A stretch of 64,000 bases of DNA from Amycolatopsis alba DSM 44262 (GTDB taxonomy: Bacteria; Actinomycetota; Actinomycetes; Mycobacteriales; Pseudonocardiaceae): positions 2,931,665 to 2,995,664 of the forward strand of contig NZ_KB913032.1 in the NCBI RefSeq assembly GCF_000384215.1, given 5' to 3'. Below are positions 18,621 through 28,038 of the stretch, piece after piece. The translations under genes were made by a program, and so were the position numbers. Position 1 is the first letter of the stretch; the number at the start of each line of letters is the position of its first letter. The notes under the pieces are model-generated. The model was given only the letters and a program-made list of their open reading frames with translations. It made no database searches and had not been told where the DNA came from.

Positions 18621-19451
18621 ATGAGCGAGAACCCCAGCCCGCCGTCGGCGCTGACCATCGCGGGCTCCGACTCCGGCGGCGCCGCCGGTCTGCAGGCTGA
18701 CCTGCGCACGTTCCTCACCTGTGGCGTGCACGGCCTGGTCGCGGTCACCGCCGTGACCGTCCAGAACACCCTCGGCGTGCACGACCGCACCGACATCCCG
18801 GCGCGGATCGTCGCCGGGCAGATCGAAGCCGTCGCCGCCGACATGGGCGTCAACGCGGCCAAGACCGGCATGCTCGCGTCGGCCGAGATCATCCACGCCG
18901 TCGCCGCCGCCTGCGACAAGGCCGAGATCGGCCGCGACGCCAAGGTGCCGTTCGTGGTCGATCCGGTCGCGGCGTCGATGCACGGGCATCCGTTGTTCGA
19001 CGACGCCGGGCTGGTGGCGCTGCGTGACGAGCTCCTGCCGCGCGCGACGGTCCTCACCCCGAACCTCGACGAGGTCCGCCTGCTGACCGGCATGACCGTG
19101 ACCACCCGCGAGCAGATGCACCAGGCCGCCATCGTCCTGCACCGGCTGGGACCGAAGTACGTGCTGGTGAAGAGCGGCCACCTGGTCTCCGACCCGGAAT
19201 GCGTCGACGTGCTCTTCGACGGCTCCACGTTCGTCGAACTGCCGGGCGAGCGGTTCGCGACGCAGCACACGCACGGCGCCGGGGACACCATGGCGTCGGC
19301 GCTGACGGCCGGTCTCGCGAAGGGGATGTCCGTCGTGGAGGCCGCTCGCTACGGCAAGTGGTTCGTCTCACACTCGGTCGAAAACGCCTACCCCATGGGC
19401 GCGAAGGTCGGTCCGGTTTCGGCGTTTTGGCGGCTTGCGCCGGAGCACTGA
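18621..19451 (+). CDS. thiD: Second hydroxymethylpyrimidine/phosphomethylpyrimidine kinase
   Basis: 276 aa, a close relative of the protein at 13566 across its whole length ([65 protein letters not shown]). It differs at the first glycine loop (GGAAG against GGGAG) and in the anion-hole motif (GAGD against GGGD). It has no riboswitch and stands outside the thiC operon, so it may serve salvage of HMP or handle another pyrimidine or pyridoxal-like substrate. GGGGA lies 11 bases before the ATG. The ion-channel gene begins 26 bases after it. Confidence 0.92.
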   Translation: MSENPSPPSALTIAGSDSGGAAGLQADLRTFLTCGVHGLVAVTAVTVQNTLGVHDRTDIPARIVAGQIEAVAADMGVNAAKTGMLASAEIIHAVAAACDKAEIGRDAKVPFVVDPVAASMHGHPLFDDAGLVALRDELLPRATVLTPNLDEVRLLTGMTVTTREQMHQAAIVLHRLGPKYVLVKSGHLVSDPECVDVLFDGSTFVELPGERFATQHTHGAGDTMASALTAGLAKGMSVVEAARYGKWFVSHSVENAYPMGAKVGPVSAFWRLAPEH

Positions 19452-19464
19452 GAACACGGCCGGT

Positions 19465-19470
19465 TACGAT
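19465..19470 (+). promoter_or_regulatory. -10 box for a leaderless gene (start 19478)
   Basis: TACGAT is followed by 7 bases and GTG 19478, in the gap after thiD; no ribosome-binding site is seen. Confidence 0.45.
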
Positions 19471-19477
19471 TCGCACC

Positions 19478-20284
19478 GTGACGGGACGCGAGAGGGCGGC
19501 GAAGGTCGTCGAAGACCGCCGCTTCCAGAACTTCATCATCGCGGTGATCGTCTTCAACGCCGTCACCCTCGGCCTGGAGACCTCGACCAGGATGGTCGCG
19601 GAATACGGGTCGCTGCTGCACACGGTCGACTACATCGCGCTCGGGATCTTCGTACTCGAACTGGCCGCGAAGCTCTACGCGTATCGCGCGAAGTTCTTCC
19701 GTGACCCGTGGAACATCTTCGACCTGCTCGTCGTCGGCATCGCGGTGATCCCCACGACCGGCCCGTTCGCGGTGCTGCGGGCGTTGCGGGTCCTGCGGGT
19801 GCTGCGGCTGATCTCGGTCGTGCCGTCGATGCGGAAGGTCGTCACCGGCCTGCTCGCGTCGATCCCCGGCATGGCGTCGATCGCCGCGCTCCTCGCGCTG
19901 ATCATCTTCGTCGCGGGCGTGATGGCGACGAAGCTGTTCGGCACGATCTCACCGGAGAACTTCGGCGACCTCGGCACTTCGCTGTTCACGCTGTTCCAGG
20001 TGATGACCGGCGAGGCGTGGCCGGACATCGCCAAGGAGATCATGAAGGAAGCACCCATGGCCTGGGTGTTCTTCGTGGTCTACATCCTCGTGTCCAGCTT
20101 CGCGGTGCTGAACCTCTTCATCGCCGTTGTGGTCAGCGGGATGGAGGACGAGCTTCGCCAGGACATCCGCGAGGAAGAGGCGAAGCAAGCCGAGACCCAG
20201 GCTCAGGCGAACAAGGAGATCCTCGACGAGCTTCGGGCTCTTCGTGCGGAAGTCGCGGAGCTCAGCGCTCTTCGTCAGCGATGA
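19478..20284 (+). CDS. Voltage-gated ion channel, BacNav type
   Basis: 268 aa with six membrane segments. S1 IIAVIVFNAVTLGLET; S2 TVDYIALGIFVLELAAKLYA; S3 FDLLVVGIAVIP; S4 about residues 98-120 with basic residues at every third position (LRALRVLRVLRLISVVPSMR, then KV); pore helix and filter FTLFQVMTGEAWPDIAKE (about 169-186); S6 FFVVYILVSSFAVLNLFIAV. A charged, coiled-coil tail follows (EDELRQDIREEEAKQAETQ onward), as in NaChBac. The filter T-G-E-A-W-P differs from NaChBac TLESW. The GTG start and a -10 box indicate a leaderless transcript. The 3' end overlaps the convergent MarR gene by 23 bases. Confidence 0.88.
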   Translation: MTGRERAAKVVEDRRFQNFIIAVIVFNAVTLGLETSTRMVAEYGSLLHTVDYIALGIFVLELAAKLYAYRAKFFRDPWNIFDLLVVGIAVIPTTGPFAVLRALRVLRVLRLISVVPSMRKVVTGLLASIPGMASIAALLALIIFVAGVMATKLFGTISPENFGDLGTSLFTLFQVMTGEAWPDIAKEIMKEAPMAWVFFVVYILVSSFAVLNLFIAVVVSGMEDELRQDIREEEAKQAETQAQANKEILDELRALRAEVAELSALRQR

Positions 20285-20696
20285 GCGCTTCGAGCGCGGG
20301 CAGAGCCGCCGCCAAGGCCGCCTGGTGCTCCGGGGTCAGCCTGTCGAGGCGCATGCCCAGCTCGTGCACACGCGTCGAACGGACGCCGGAAACCAGCCTC
20401 GCGCCCTCTTCGGTGGCCTGCGCGAGCCAGGCCCGCCTGTCGACCGGGTCCGATTCACGGCTGACGTAGCCCGCTTCGACCAGCGAAGCGACGATCCTCG
20501 ACATGGTGGCCGCGGCGACGCCTTCCTTCGCCGCGAGATCACCCAGACGGAGCTGTCCGTAGTTCACGAGCGTCGCGAGCGCGGAGATCGCGCCGTGGCC
20601 GGGTCCAGGCACGCCTGCCTGGCGCAGTGACCGTGACAATCGGCCCACCGCCAGGAACAACCTGCCCGAAACATCCTGGACCGCTGACGTGGTCAC
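20262..20696 (-). CDS. MarR-family transcriptional regulator
   Basis: 144 aa from GTG 20696, chosen because GAGGAG lies 6 bases before it; a longer reading frame extends upstream to 20750 without such a site. Winged helix: LVNYGQLRLGDLAAKEGVAA, ATMSRIVASLVEAGYVSRES, DPVDRRAWLAQATEEG. Helices at both ends form the dimer interface. Its stop codon lies inside the 3' end of the channel gene on the other strand. Target genes are not evident; it could act on itself or on genes elsewhere. Confidence 0.9.
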   Translation of the reverse strand: MTTSAVQDVSGRLFLAVGRLSRSLRQAGVPGPGHGAISALATLVNYGQLRLGDLAAKEGVAAATMSRIVASLVEAGYVSRESDPVDRRAWLAQATEEGARLVSGVRSTRVHELGMRLDRLTPEHQAALAAALPALEALIADEER

Positions 20697-20805
20697 CGCT
20701 GGCTCCTCTGGGTACACGGCGGCGGGTGCGCCGCCGGAGAGTGCCGTCAACCATACGGGCTCCCCGTGCGTACTCCCGGTTAAGGCCGTGAACCGTACAA
20801 AAGGG

Positions 20806-22837
<2,032 letters not shown>

Positions 22838-22848
22838 GACAATCACGC

Positions 22849-22936
22849 TCCCTGCGCCGGCATGACCCGGATCAGGTTCCACGGTCGGAGCGGTTTCGGC
22901 TCCCTCTCAGCCCGTCCTCGGGCTCCCGTGCGGACC
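22849..22936 (-). promoter_or_regulatory. TPP riboswitch (thiO leader)
   Basis: Read on the minus strand: GGGCTGAGAGGGAGCC and then GACCGTGGAACCTGATCCGG, GTCATGCCGGCGCAGGGAG, the conserved TPP elements in order. P3 is shorter than in the thiC element. The last bases (GGGAG) are the probable thiO ribosome-binding site, so the switch should act on translation. Confidence 0.95.
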
Positions 22937-22956
22937 ACCCCACCGTAGCGCGCGGG

Positions 22957-22962
22957 TACCGT
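22957..22962 (+). promoter_or_regulatory. -10 box for leaderless thiE
   Basis: TACCGT is followed by 7 bases and ATG 22970; no leader is left for a riboswitch, so thiE escapes the TPP control of its divergent neighbours. Confidence 0.45.
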
Positions 22963-22969
22963 CGCCGCC

Positions 22970-23623
22970 ATGCCCACCCTGTCTGATCCGCGGATCCGCG
23001 CCCGGCTCGCGAACGCCCGCCTGTACCTCTGCACCGACGCCCGGTCCGGCCGCGGCGATCTCGCCCGATTCGCCGACGCGGCCCTGGCGGGCGGGGTCGA
23101 CATCATCCAGCTGCGGGACAAGGCGATCGAGGCGAAACAGGAGATCGCCGCGCTGGAAGTGCTGGCGGAGGCGTGCGAGAGGCACGGCAAGCTGCTGGCG
23201 GTCAACGACCGCGCGGACATCGCGCTCGCCGTCGGCGCGCACGTGCTGCACCTGGGCCAGGACGACATCCCGGTGCCGCTGGCCCGCCAGATTGTCGGTG
23301 ACGACGTGGTGATCGGCCGCTCCACCCATTCGGCCGAACAGGCCAAGGCCGCCGCCGAGGAAGCCGGCGTGGATTACTTCTGCACCGGCCCGTGCTGGCC
23401 GACGCCGACGAAGCCGGGCCGCTCCGCGCCGGGGCTCGACCTGGTGCGCGCCACGGCGGCGTTCGGGACGTCGCGGCCGTGGTTCGCGATCGGCGGGATC
23501 GACGCCGTCCGCCTGCCCGAAGTGCTGGACGCGGGGGCGTCGCGGATCGTCGTCGTCCGGGCGATCACCGAGGCCGAAGACCCCGAAGCGGCCGCTCGCA
23601 CGCTCCGCTCCGCCCTCCCCTGA
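22970..23623 (+). CDS. thiE: Thiamine-phosphate synthase
   Basis: 217 aa. Joins HMP-PP and thiazole phosphate to thiamine phosphate. Motifs: [103 protein letters not shown] (one Cys replaces the more usual Gly/Val-Gly-Pro context) and [20 protein letters not shown]. Divergent from thiO, as in M. tuberculosis (Rv0414c against Rv0415). Confidence 0.96.
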   Translation: MPTLSDPRIRARLANARLYLCTDARSGRGDLARFADAALAGGVDIIQLRDKAIEAKQEIAALEVLAEACERHGKLLAVNDRADIALAVGAHVLHLGQDDIPVPLARQIVGDDVVIGRSTHSAEQAKAAAEEAGVDYFCTGPCWPTPTKPGRSAPGLDLVRATAAFGTSRPWFAIGGIDAVRLPEVLDAGASRIVVVRAITEAEDPEAAARTLRSALP

Positions 23624-23633
23624 CCCCGAGCGG

Positions 23634-24350
23634 TCAGGGAGCGGGGGTGCCGGAGGCCTGGGCCGGGGCCGAGGGGGTCGTCGAGGGCGCCTGGGACGTC
23701 GAAGGCGTCGTGGACGGCGTCGTCGGGGGCGCCTGGGTGGTCGTGGGCGCCGTCGGCGTCGTCGAGGGAGTCGGCGTGGTCGACGGCGTCGTGTCGGGTT
23801 GCTTGCCCTGGGTCTCCGAGGGGGACGTCGCGGGCGGAGTGTCGTGCTTGTCCTGCCGCTCCTGGTCCTGCCCGCCGCCGACGATCTTCCCGAGGGTCGT
23901 CCCGGTCCCACCGCCGAAGGTCTTCCCGGTCGCGCCCTCGAAACCGGTGATCGCGACGAGCGCCACCACGAACGCCACCACGCTGACCCCGGCGATCACC
24001 GCCCAGCGCGGCTTGAACTTCCGCCCGGACGGCTCTTCCTCCTCCGCCGGGGTGAGCCGGACGGTCTCCTGCTCCGCCGGGTCGAGCACCTTGCGTCGTC
24101 CGGGAACGGTCAGCACCATCCCCGCCTTGAGCGCGGCGTCCTTCGTCCGCTGCAGCGAGCGCAGGTACAACTCGCCACCGAGCGTGGTGATCACGCTCGC
24201 CAGCCCGGCACCCGCCACGGTTCCGGCAACGCCGAGCGTGGAACCCAGCAGCGCCGCGGTGATCGCGGCCATCGCGGCCGCCGTCACCTGGACGATCCGC
24301 CCCTGCTTTTCCGTCTTTCCGGTGTCCTTTTCGGAGGTCTCCTTGGTCAT
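23634..24350 (-). CDS. Membrane protein with Pro/Thr-rich tail, function unknown
   Basis: 238 aa. A Lys/Glu-rich N-terminus is followed by a hydrophobic, glycine- and alanine-rich segment (about residues 20-62, VTAAAMAAITAALLGSTLGV and on) that may make a helical hairpin, then a cytosolic charged stretch with LTPAEEEEPSGRKFKPR, a second transmembrane helix (AVIAGVSVVAFVVALVAITG, about 117-136), a Gly-rich patch and about 90 residues of Thr/Pro/Ser repeats at the C-terminus. The tail is probably outside the cell and may span the wall. No catalytic motif. Convergent with thiE, 10 bases apart. Confidence 0.75.
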   Translation of the reverse strand: MTKETSEKDTGKTEKQGRIVQVTAAAMAAITAALLGSTLGVAGTVAGAGLASVITTLGGELYLRSLQRTKDAALKAGMVLTVPGRRKVLDPAEQETVRLTPAEEEEPSGRKFKPRWAVIAGVSVVAFVVALVAITGFEGATGKTFGGGTGTTLGKIVGGGQDQERQDKHDTPPATSPSETQGKQPDTTPSTTPTPSTTPTAPTTTQAPPTTPSTTPSTSQAPSTTPSAPAQASGTPAP

Positions 24351-24487
24351 GATCCCGTTCTGCAGCTAGTCGGTCCTCACCCGGTCCTAACGATTAAGGC
24401 GCGTGGGATGCTCCCTTCGTTGTCCGCACGTGAGGAGCGCCACGCCGTCTGTCCAAAAAGGACTGTCCACGGTTTACGACTCCTTGA

Positions 24488-24493
24488 CATAAT
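24488..24493 (+). promoter_or_regulatory. -10 box for a leaderless gene (start 24501)
   Basis: CATAAT followed by 7 bases and ATG 24501; no ribosome-binding site. Confidence 0.45.
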
Positions 24494-24500
24494 CAGGCAT

Positions 24501-25439
24501 ATGGAACTGGTTTCGATCGAGGAAATCCGCGACGCGGCGAGCCGGGTCAACGGCGCCGCGGTGCGCACACCGTTACTGGAACAGTCGTGGGCGCCGTTGT
24601 GGCTCAAACCGGAAAGCCTTCAGCCGATCGGCGCCTTCAAGGTGCGCGGCGCCTACAACGCGATCGCCGCGCTGGACGAAGACCGGCGCGCTCGCGGTGT
24701 CGTCGCGTTCTCCAGCGGCAACCACGCGCAAGCGGTCGCCTACGCGGCGAAGCGGTTCGGGATCCACGCGGTGATCATCGTCCCGGACGTCGCGCCGCGC
24801 GCCAAGGTCGAAGCCACCAAGGCGCTCGGCGCCGAGGTCATCGAGGTCCCGATCGACCGCCAGGAATCCTCCGCGCTCGCCGTCGCCGAGGAGCGGGCGC
24901 TCACCATGATCCCGCCGTTCGACCACCGCGACGTCATCGCCGGACAGGGCACCGTCGGCCTGGAGATCGCCGAGGACCTGCCGGACGCGGGTGTCGTGCT
25001 CGTCCCGCTCAGCGGCGGCGGGCTGGCCTCGGGCGTCGGCACGGCGATCAAGGCGCTGCTCCCCGGCGCGAAGGTCATCGGCGTCGAGCCCGAACTCGCG
25101 GCCGACACCGCCGAGGGCCTGCGCGCGGGCAGGCGGATCGAATGGCCGATGGACCTGCGGGCGCGGACCAGCGCGGACGGTCTGCGCGCCCAGCCGTCGG
25201 ACCTGACCTTCGCCCACCTCCAGGCCGTGCTCGACGACGTCGTCACCGTTTCCGAGGAGGAAATCCGGGAGGCCGTCCGGACACTTGCGCACCGCGCCCG
25301 CCTGATCGCCGAACCGAGCGGGGCCACCGCGACCGCCGCGTTCCTCTCCCACCGCGACGCGCTGCCGCCGGGAAAGGTCGTTTCGGTCGTTTCGGGCGGC
25401 AACCTGGACCCGACGACGCTGGCCGCCCTGCTGGCCTGA
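24501..25439 (+). CDS. Threonine/serine dehydratase-family PLP enzyme
   Basis: 312 aa, fold type II PLP enzyme. PIGAFKVRGAYNAI (about residues 43-56) carries the Schiff-base Lys; VVAFSSGNHAQAVAYAAKRF binds the substrate; PLSGGGLASGVGTAIKAL holds the phosphate-binding Gly loop; the C-terminal VVSVVSGGNLDP is typical of catabolic threonine dehydratases. It lacks the ACT-like regulatory domain of biosynthetic IlvA, so it is more likely catabolic, making 2-oxobutanoate from threonine or pyruvate from serine; 3-hydroxyaspartate or racemase activity cannot be excluded. Confidence 0.88.
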   Translation: MELVSIEEIRDAASRVNGAAVRTPLLEQSWAPLWLKPESLQPIGAFKVRGAYNAIAALDEDRRARGVVAFSSGNHAQAVAYAAKRFGIHAVIIVPDVAPRAKVEATKALGAEVIEVPIDRQESSALAVAEERALTMIPPFDHRDVIAGQGTVGLEIAEDLPDAGVVLVPLSGGGLASGVGTAIKALLPGAKVIGVEPELAADTAEGLRAGRRIEWPMDLRARTSADGLRAQPSDLTFAHLQAVLDDVVTVSEEEIREAVRTLAHRARLIAEPSGATATAAFLSHRDALPPGKVVSVVSGGNLDPTTLAALLA

Positions 25440-25473
25440 TGTGACGGAAGCCGGGACTCGCGTGATCGGAGCC

Positions 25474-25531
25474 GGAACTCGCGTGCTTGGAGGCGGAACT
25501 CACGAGATCCGGCTCCAAGCACGCGAGTTCC
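25474..25531. repeat. Palindromic repeat, CTCGCGTGCTTGG / TCACGCG family
   Basis: GGAACTCGCGTGCTTGGAG and CTCCAAGCACGCGAGTTCC form a 19-bp stem. Flanking TCACGCGT-type words (25459, 25539) belong to the same family. A cluster of related words lies at 54230-54385. Located between convergent genes. Confidence 0.75.
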
Positions 25532-25539
25532 GTGTCTGA

Positions 25540-27051
25540 TCACGCGTGACCGGCGGGCCGGACGTGCGTGGGCGGCGAGTCGACGCCGCAGTGGAGACAT
25601 TCACCCGGATGCGGTGACTCGTCGGTCTCGACGTCAGGGGAAGCAGGCGTGTCGAGGACGCCGTTGTGGATGCCGAGCGCGATCAGCCCGCCGCCGATCG
25701 CCAGCGCCGCGCACACCAGCAACGCGGTCCGCCAGCCCGCGGTCAGCGCGACCGGGTCGGTGTAGGCGGCGCCGGAGAGCCCGGCGACGGCGGGCAGCAC
25801 GGCGATCGCGAGCAGGCCGCCGGACCGGGCGATGGCGTTGTTGACCCCGGAGGCGACGCCGGCGTACCGGTCCGGCGCGGCGGCGAGGACCGTCGCGGTC
25901 ACCGGGGCGACGACCGTCGCCAGCCCGGCACCGAATACGACGACGGCGGGCAGCACCGACCCGAGGTACGACGCCCCCGGCCCGACGCGCATCAGCAGGA
26001 GCATGCCGACGCCGACCAGGATCGGGCCGATGACCAGTTGCGCACGCGGCCCGATCCGCTGCGCGAGCGCGCCAGACCGGCCGGAGAACAGCAGCATGAT
26101 GACGGTGATCGGCAGCCCGGCGAGTCCGGCCGCGGTCGGCGAGTAGCCCAGCGAAACCTGCAGCTGCATGACCATCAGCATCATCACGCCGCCGAGGGCC
26201 GCGTAGACGACGAAGGTCAGCGCGTTGGCGAGGCTGAACGTCCGGTCGCGGAACAGTTTCGGCGGCACCAGCGGGTCGGCCGAGCGGTGCTGGATCACCA
26301 GGAACGCGCCCAGCCCCGCGACGCCGAGCACGATGGCCACCAGGACGACGACGTCGCCGATGCCGCGTCCGGGTGCCTCGACCAGCGCGCCGGTGAGCCC
26401 GGCGAGCCCGATCGCGCCGACGGCGGCCGCGGTGAAGTCCGGATGCCCGGTCGCCTCCTCGTCGCGGGACTCGGGCACGTAGCGCCGGGCGAGCAGGACG
26501 CAGACGGCGGCCAGCGGCAGGTTGATCAGAAACGCCAGCCGCCACGACCACACCTGCACCAGCACGCCGCCGAGCAGGGGGCCGATCGCGGCCGCGATGC
26601 CGCCGAGCCCGGACCAGGCGCCGATCGCGCGGGCCCGGTCGTCGTGGGCGAAGGACGCCTGGAGGATCGCGAGCGAGCCGGGCGTGAGCAAAGCTCCCCC
26701 GATCCCTTGGAGGATCCGCATCGCGACGAGCATCTCGGTCGTGGTCGCGGCGGCGCACAGCCCGGACGCGATCCCGAACCAGATGACGCCGACGACGAAC
26801 ATGCGGCGGCGGCCGTAGCGGTCGCCGAGTGAACCGGCGACGAGGATCAGCGCGGCGAGCGCGAGCAGGTAGCCGTCGAGGATCCATTGCAGGCCCGCGA
26901 CGGACGCCTTGAGTTCTTCGCCGATCCTCGGCAGCGCGACGTTGACGATCGTCCCGTCGAGCATCGCCATGCCCGAGCCCACGATGGTCGTCGCGAGTAC
27001 CCCGCGCGCCACCGGCGTCCCCCAGCGGATTCCCGCCGCCGTGTCAGTCAT
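25540..27051 (-). CDS. DHA2-family (14-TM) drug exporter
   Basis: 503 aa from ATG 27051 (MTDTAAGIRWGTPVARGVLA); the frame stays open upstream but composition there is not protein-like. The first helix pair carries MLDGTIVNVALPRIGEEL (motif D1 of DHA2), then LAGSLGDRYGRRRMFVVG (motif A) and MRILQGIGGALLTPGSLAIL (motifs B/C). Fourteen hydrophobic segments. The C-terminus has HPGECLHCGVDSPPTH, a Cys/His cluster that is unusual for the family. Proton-driven efflux of an unknown compound. It follows dasR on the same strand after a 91-base gap with a hairpin. Confidence 0.88.
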   Translation of the reverse strand: MTDTAAGIRWGTPVARGVLATTIVGSGMAMLDGTIVNVALPRIGEELKASVAGLQWILDGYLLALAALILVAGSLGDRYGRRRMFVVGVIWFGIASGLCAAATTTEMLVAMRILQGIGGALLTPGSLAILQASFAHDDRARAIGAWSGLGGIAAAIGPLLGGVLVQVWSWRLAFLINLPLAAVCVLLARRYVPESRDEEATGHPDFTAAAVGAIGLAGLTGALVEAPGRGIGDVVVLVAIVLGVAGLGAFLVIQHRSADPLVPPKLFRDRTFSLANALTFVVYAALGGVMMLMVMQLQVSLGYSPTAAGLAGLPITVIMLLFSGRSGALAQRIGPRAQLVIGPILVGVGMLLLMRVGPGASYLGSVLPAVVVFGAGLATVVAPVTATVLAAAPDRYAGVASGVNNAIARSGGLLAIAVLPAVAGLSGAAYTDPVALTAGWRTALLVCAALAIGGGLIALGIHNGVLDTPASPDVETDESPHPGECLHCGVDSPPTHVRPAGHA

Positions 27052-27104
27052 GGGACGACTGAAGCACGACGAGCGGTACCGGGCCACCGCGAAATCGGCA
27101 CGTT

Positions 27105-27130
27105 TTCCGGGAAAGCGATCTCTCCCGGAA
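27105..27130. terminator. Hairpin between dasR and the exporter gene
   Basis: TTCCGGGA and TCCCGGAA pair around 10 bases. A second short palindrome, CCTGACTGGTCAGG, overlaps the dasR stop codon (27134-27147). No clear T-tract. Confidence 0.45.
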
Positions 27131-27142
27131 TTACCTGACTGG

Positions 27143-27898
27143 TCAGGGAAGCAACGTGGTGACGAATTTGTAACGGTCTCCCCGGTAGATCGCGCGCGCG
27201 AACTCGACCGGTTTTCCGTCGGTGGCGTAAGAATGCCTCGAAAGGAGCAACATCGGCATTCCGACGTCGGCGCCGAGCATCTCCGCTTCGTGCGGTCCGG
27301 CGAGCGCGGTCTCGATCGTTTCCTCGGCCCTTTCCAGCTCGACGCCGTAGTGCTCCCGCAGCACGGCGTACAGCGAACCACCTGCGGAAACGTGTTTGCG
27401 CAAACCGCGGAACCGGCCGAGTGGGAGATGCGTGGTCTCGAGCGCCATCGGCTGCGAATCGGCCAGCCGGAGACGGCGAAGACGAAGAATCTTCGCGCCG
27501 ACGCGGATTCCGAGAAGTTTCGCCAGATCCGCCTCGACGGGCAGTTCGTCGATCTCCAGCAGCTTGGACGAAGGCTTGAGGCCCTGCTTGCGCATGTCCT
27601 CGGTGTAGGACGACAACTGGAGACGCTGCGCGAGTTTCGGCTCGGCGGCGAAGGTGCCCTTGCCCTGCACGCGGTGGAGCCTGCCCTCGGCGGTCAGGTC
27701 GGCGAGCGCCTGCCGGACCGTGGTGCGCGAAACGGTGAATTCCCCGGCGAGCGCCCGTTCCGTCGGAATCGGCGAGCCCGGCGGCAACGCGTCGAGCAGG
27801 TCGAGCAGATGCTGTTTCAGCGCCCAGTACTTGGGTTCGCGTTGCCCGCGCATCCCTGCCGTAGCGCCCGCCTCACTCGCGGTGGTTGTCTCCAACAT
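27143..27898 (-). CDS. dasR: GntR/HutC-family regulator, DasR-like
   Basis: 251 aa from ATG 27898, chosen because GGGAG lies 6 bases before it (a longer frame begins at 27922). GntR helix-turn-helix: LPPGSPIPTERALAGEFTVS, RTTVRQALADLTAEGRLHRV, QGKGTFA; then a UTRA domain (about 105-245). Divergent from a SIS-domain enzyme and an N-acetylglucosamine kinase, with a palindrome close to the DasR responsive element between them. In Streptomyces DasR represses GlcNAc and chitin genes and is released by glucosamine phosphates; the same role is inferred here. Confidence 0.82.
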   Translation of the reverse strand: MLETTTASEAGATAGMRGQREPKYWALKQHLLDLLDALPPGSPIPTERALAGEFTVSRTTVRQALADLTAEGRLHRVQGKGTFAAEPKLAQRLQLSSYTEDMRKQGLKPSSKLLEIDELPVEADLAKLLGIRVGAKILRLRRLRLADSQPMALETTHLPLGRFRGLRKHVSAGGSLYAVLREHYGVELERAEETIETALAGPHEAEMLGADVGMPMLLLSRHSYATDGKPVEFARAIYRGDRYKFVTTLLP

Positions 27899-27984
27899 GA
27901 CCGACTCCCTAAGCCTTCCCACTCAAACGCGCACCGTCCCCGCTAGGAAACGTACCCTTCACCACAAACGTCCATTCGGGCTAG

Positions 27985-28001
27985 CATTGGTCTAGACCTA
28001 C
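27985..28001. promoter_or_regulatory. DasR responsive element (dre)-like site
   Basis: ATTGGTCTAGACCTAC contains the central TGGTCTAGACC of the dre consensus (AGTGGTCTAGACCACT; 12 of 16 bases as I align it). It is about 40 bases upstream of the SIS-gene start and 90 upstream of dasR, so it can serve both. Confidence 0.75.
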
Positions 28002-28038
28002 TCGGGGGACGAAGTACGTCCCGGTGGAAGGGAACGAG

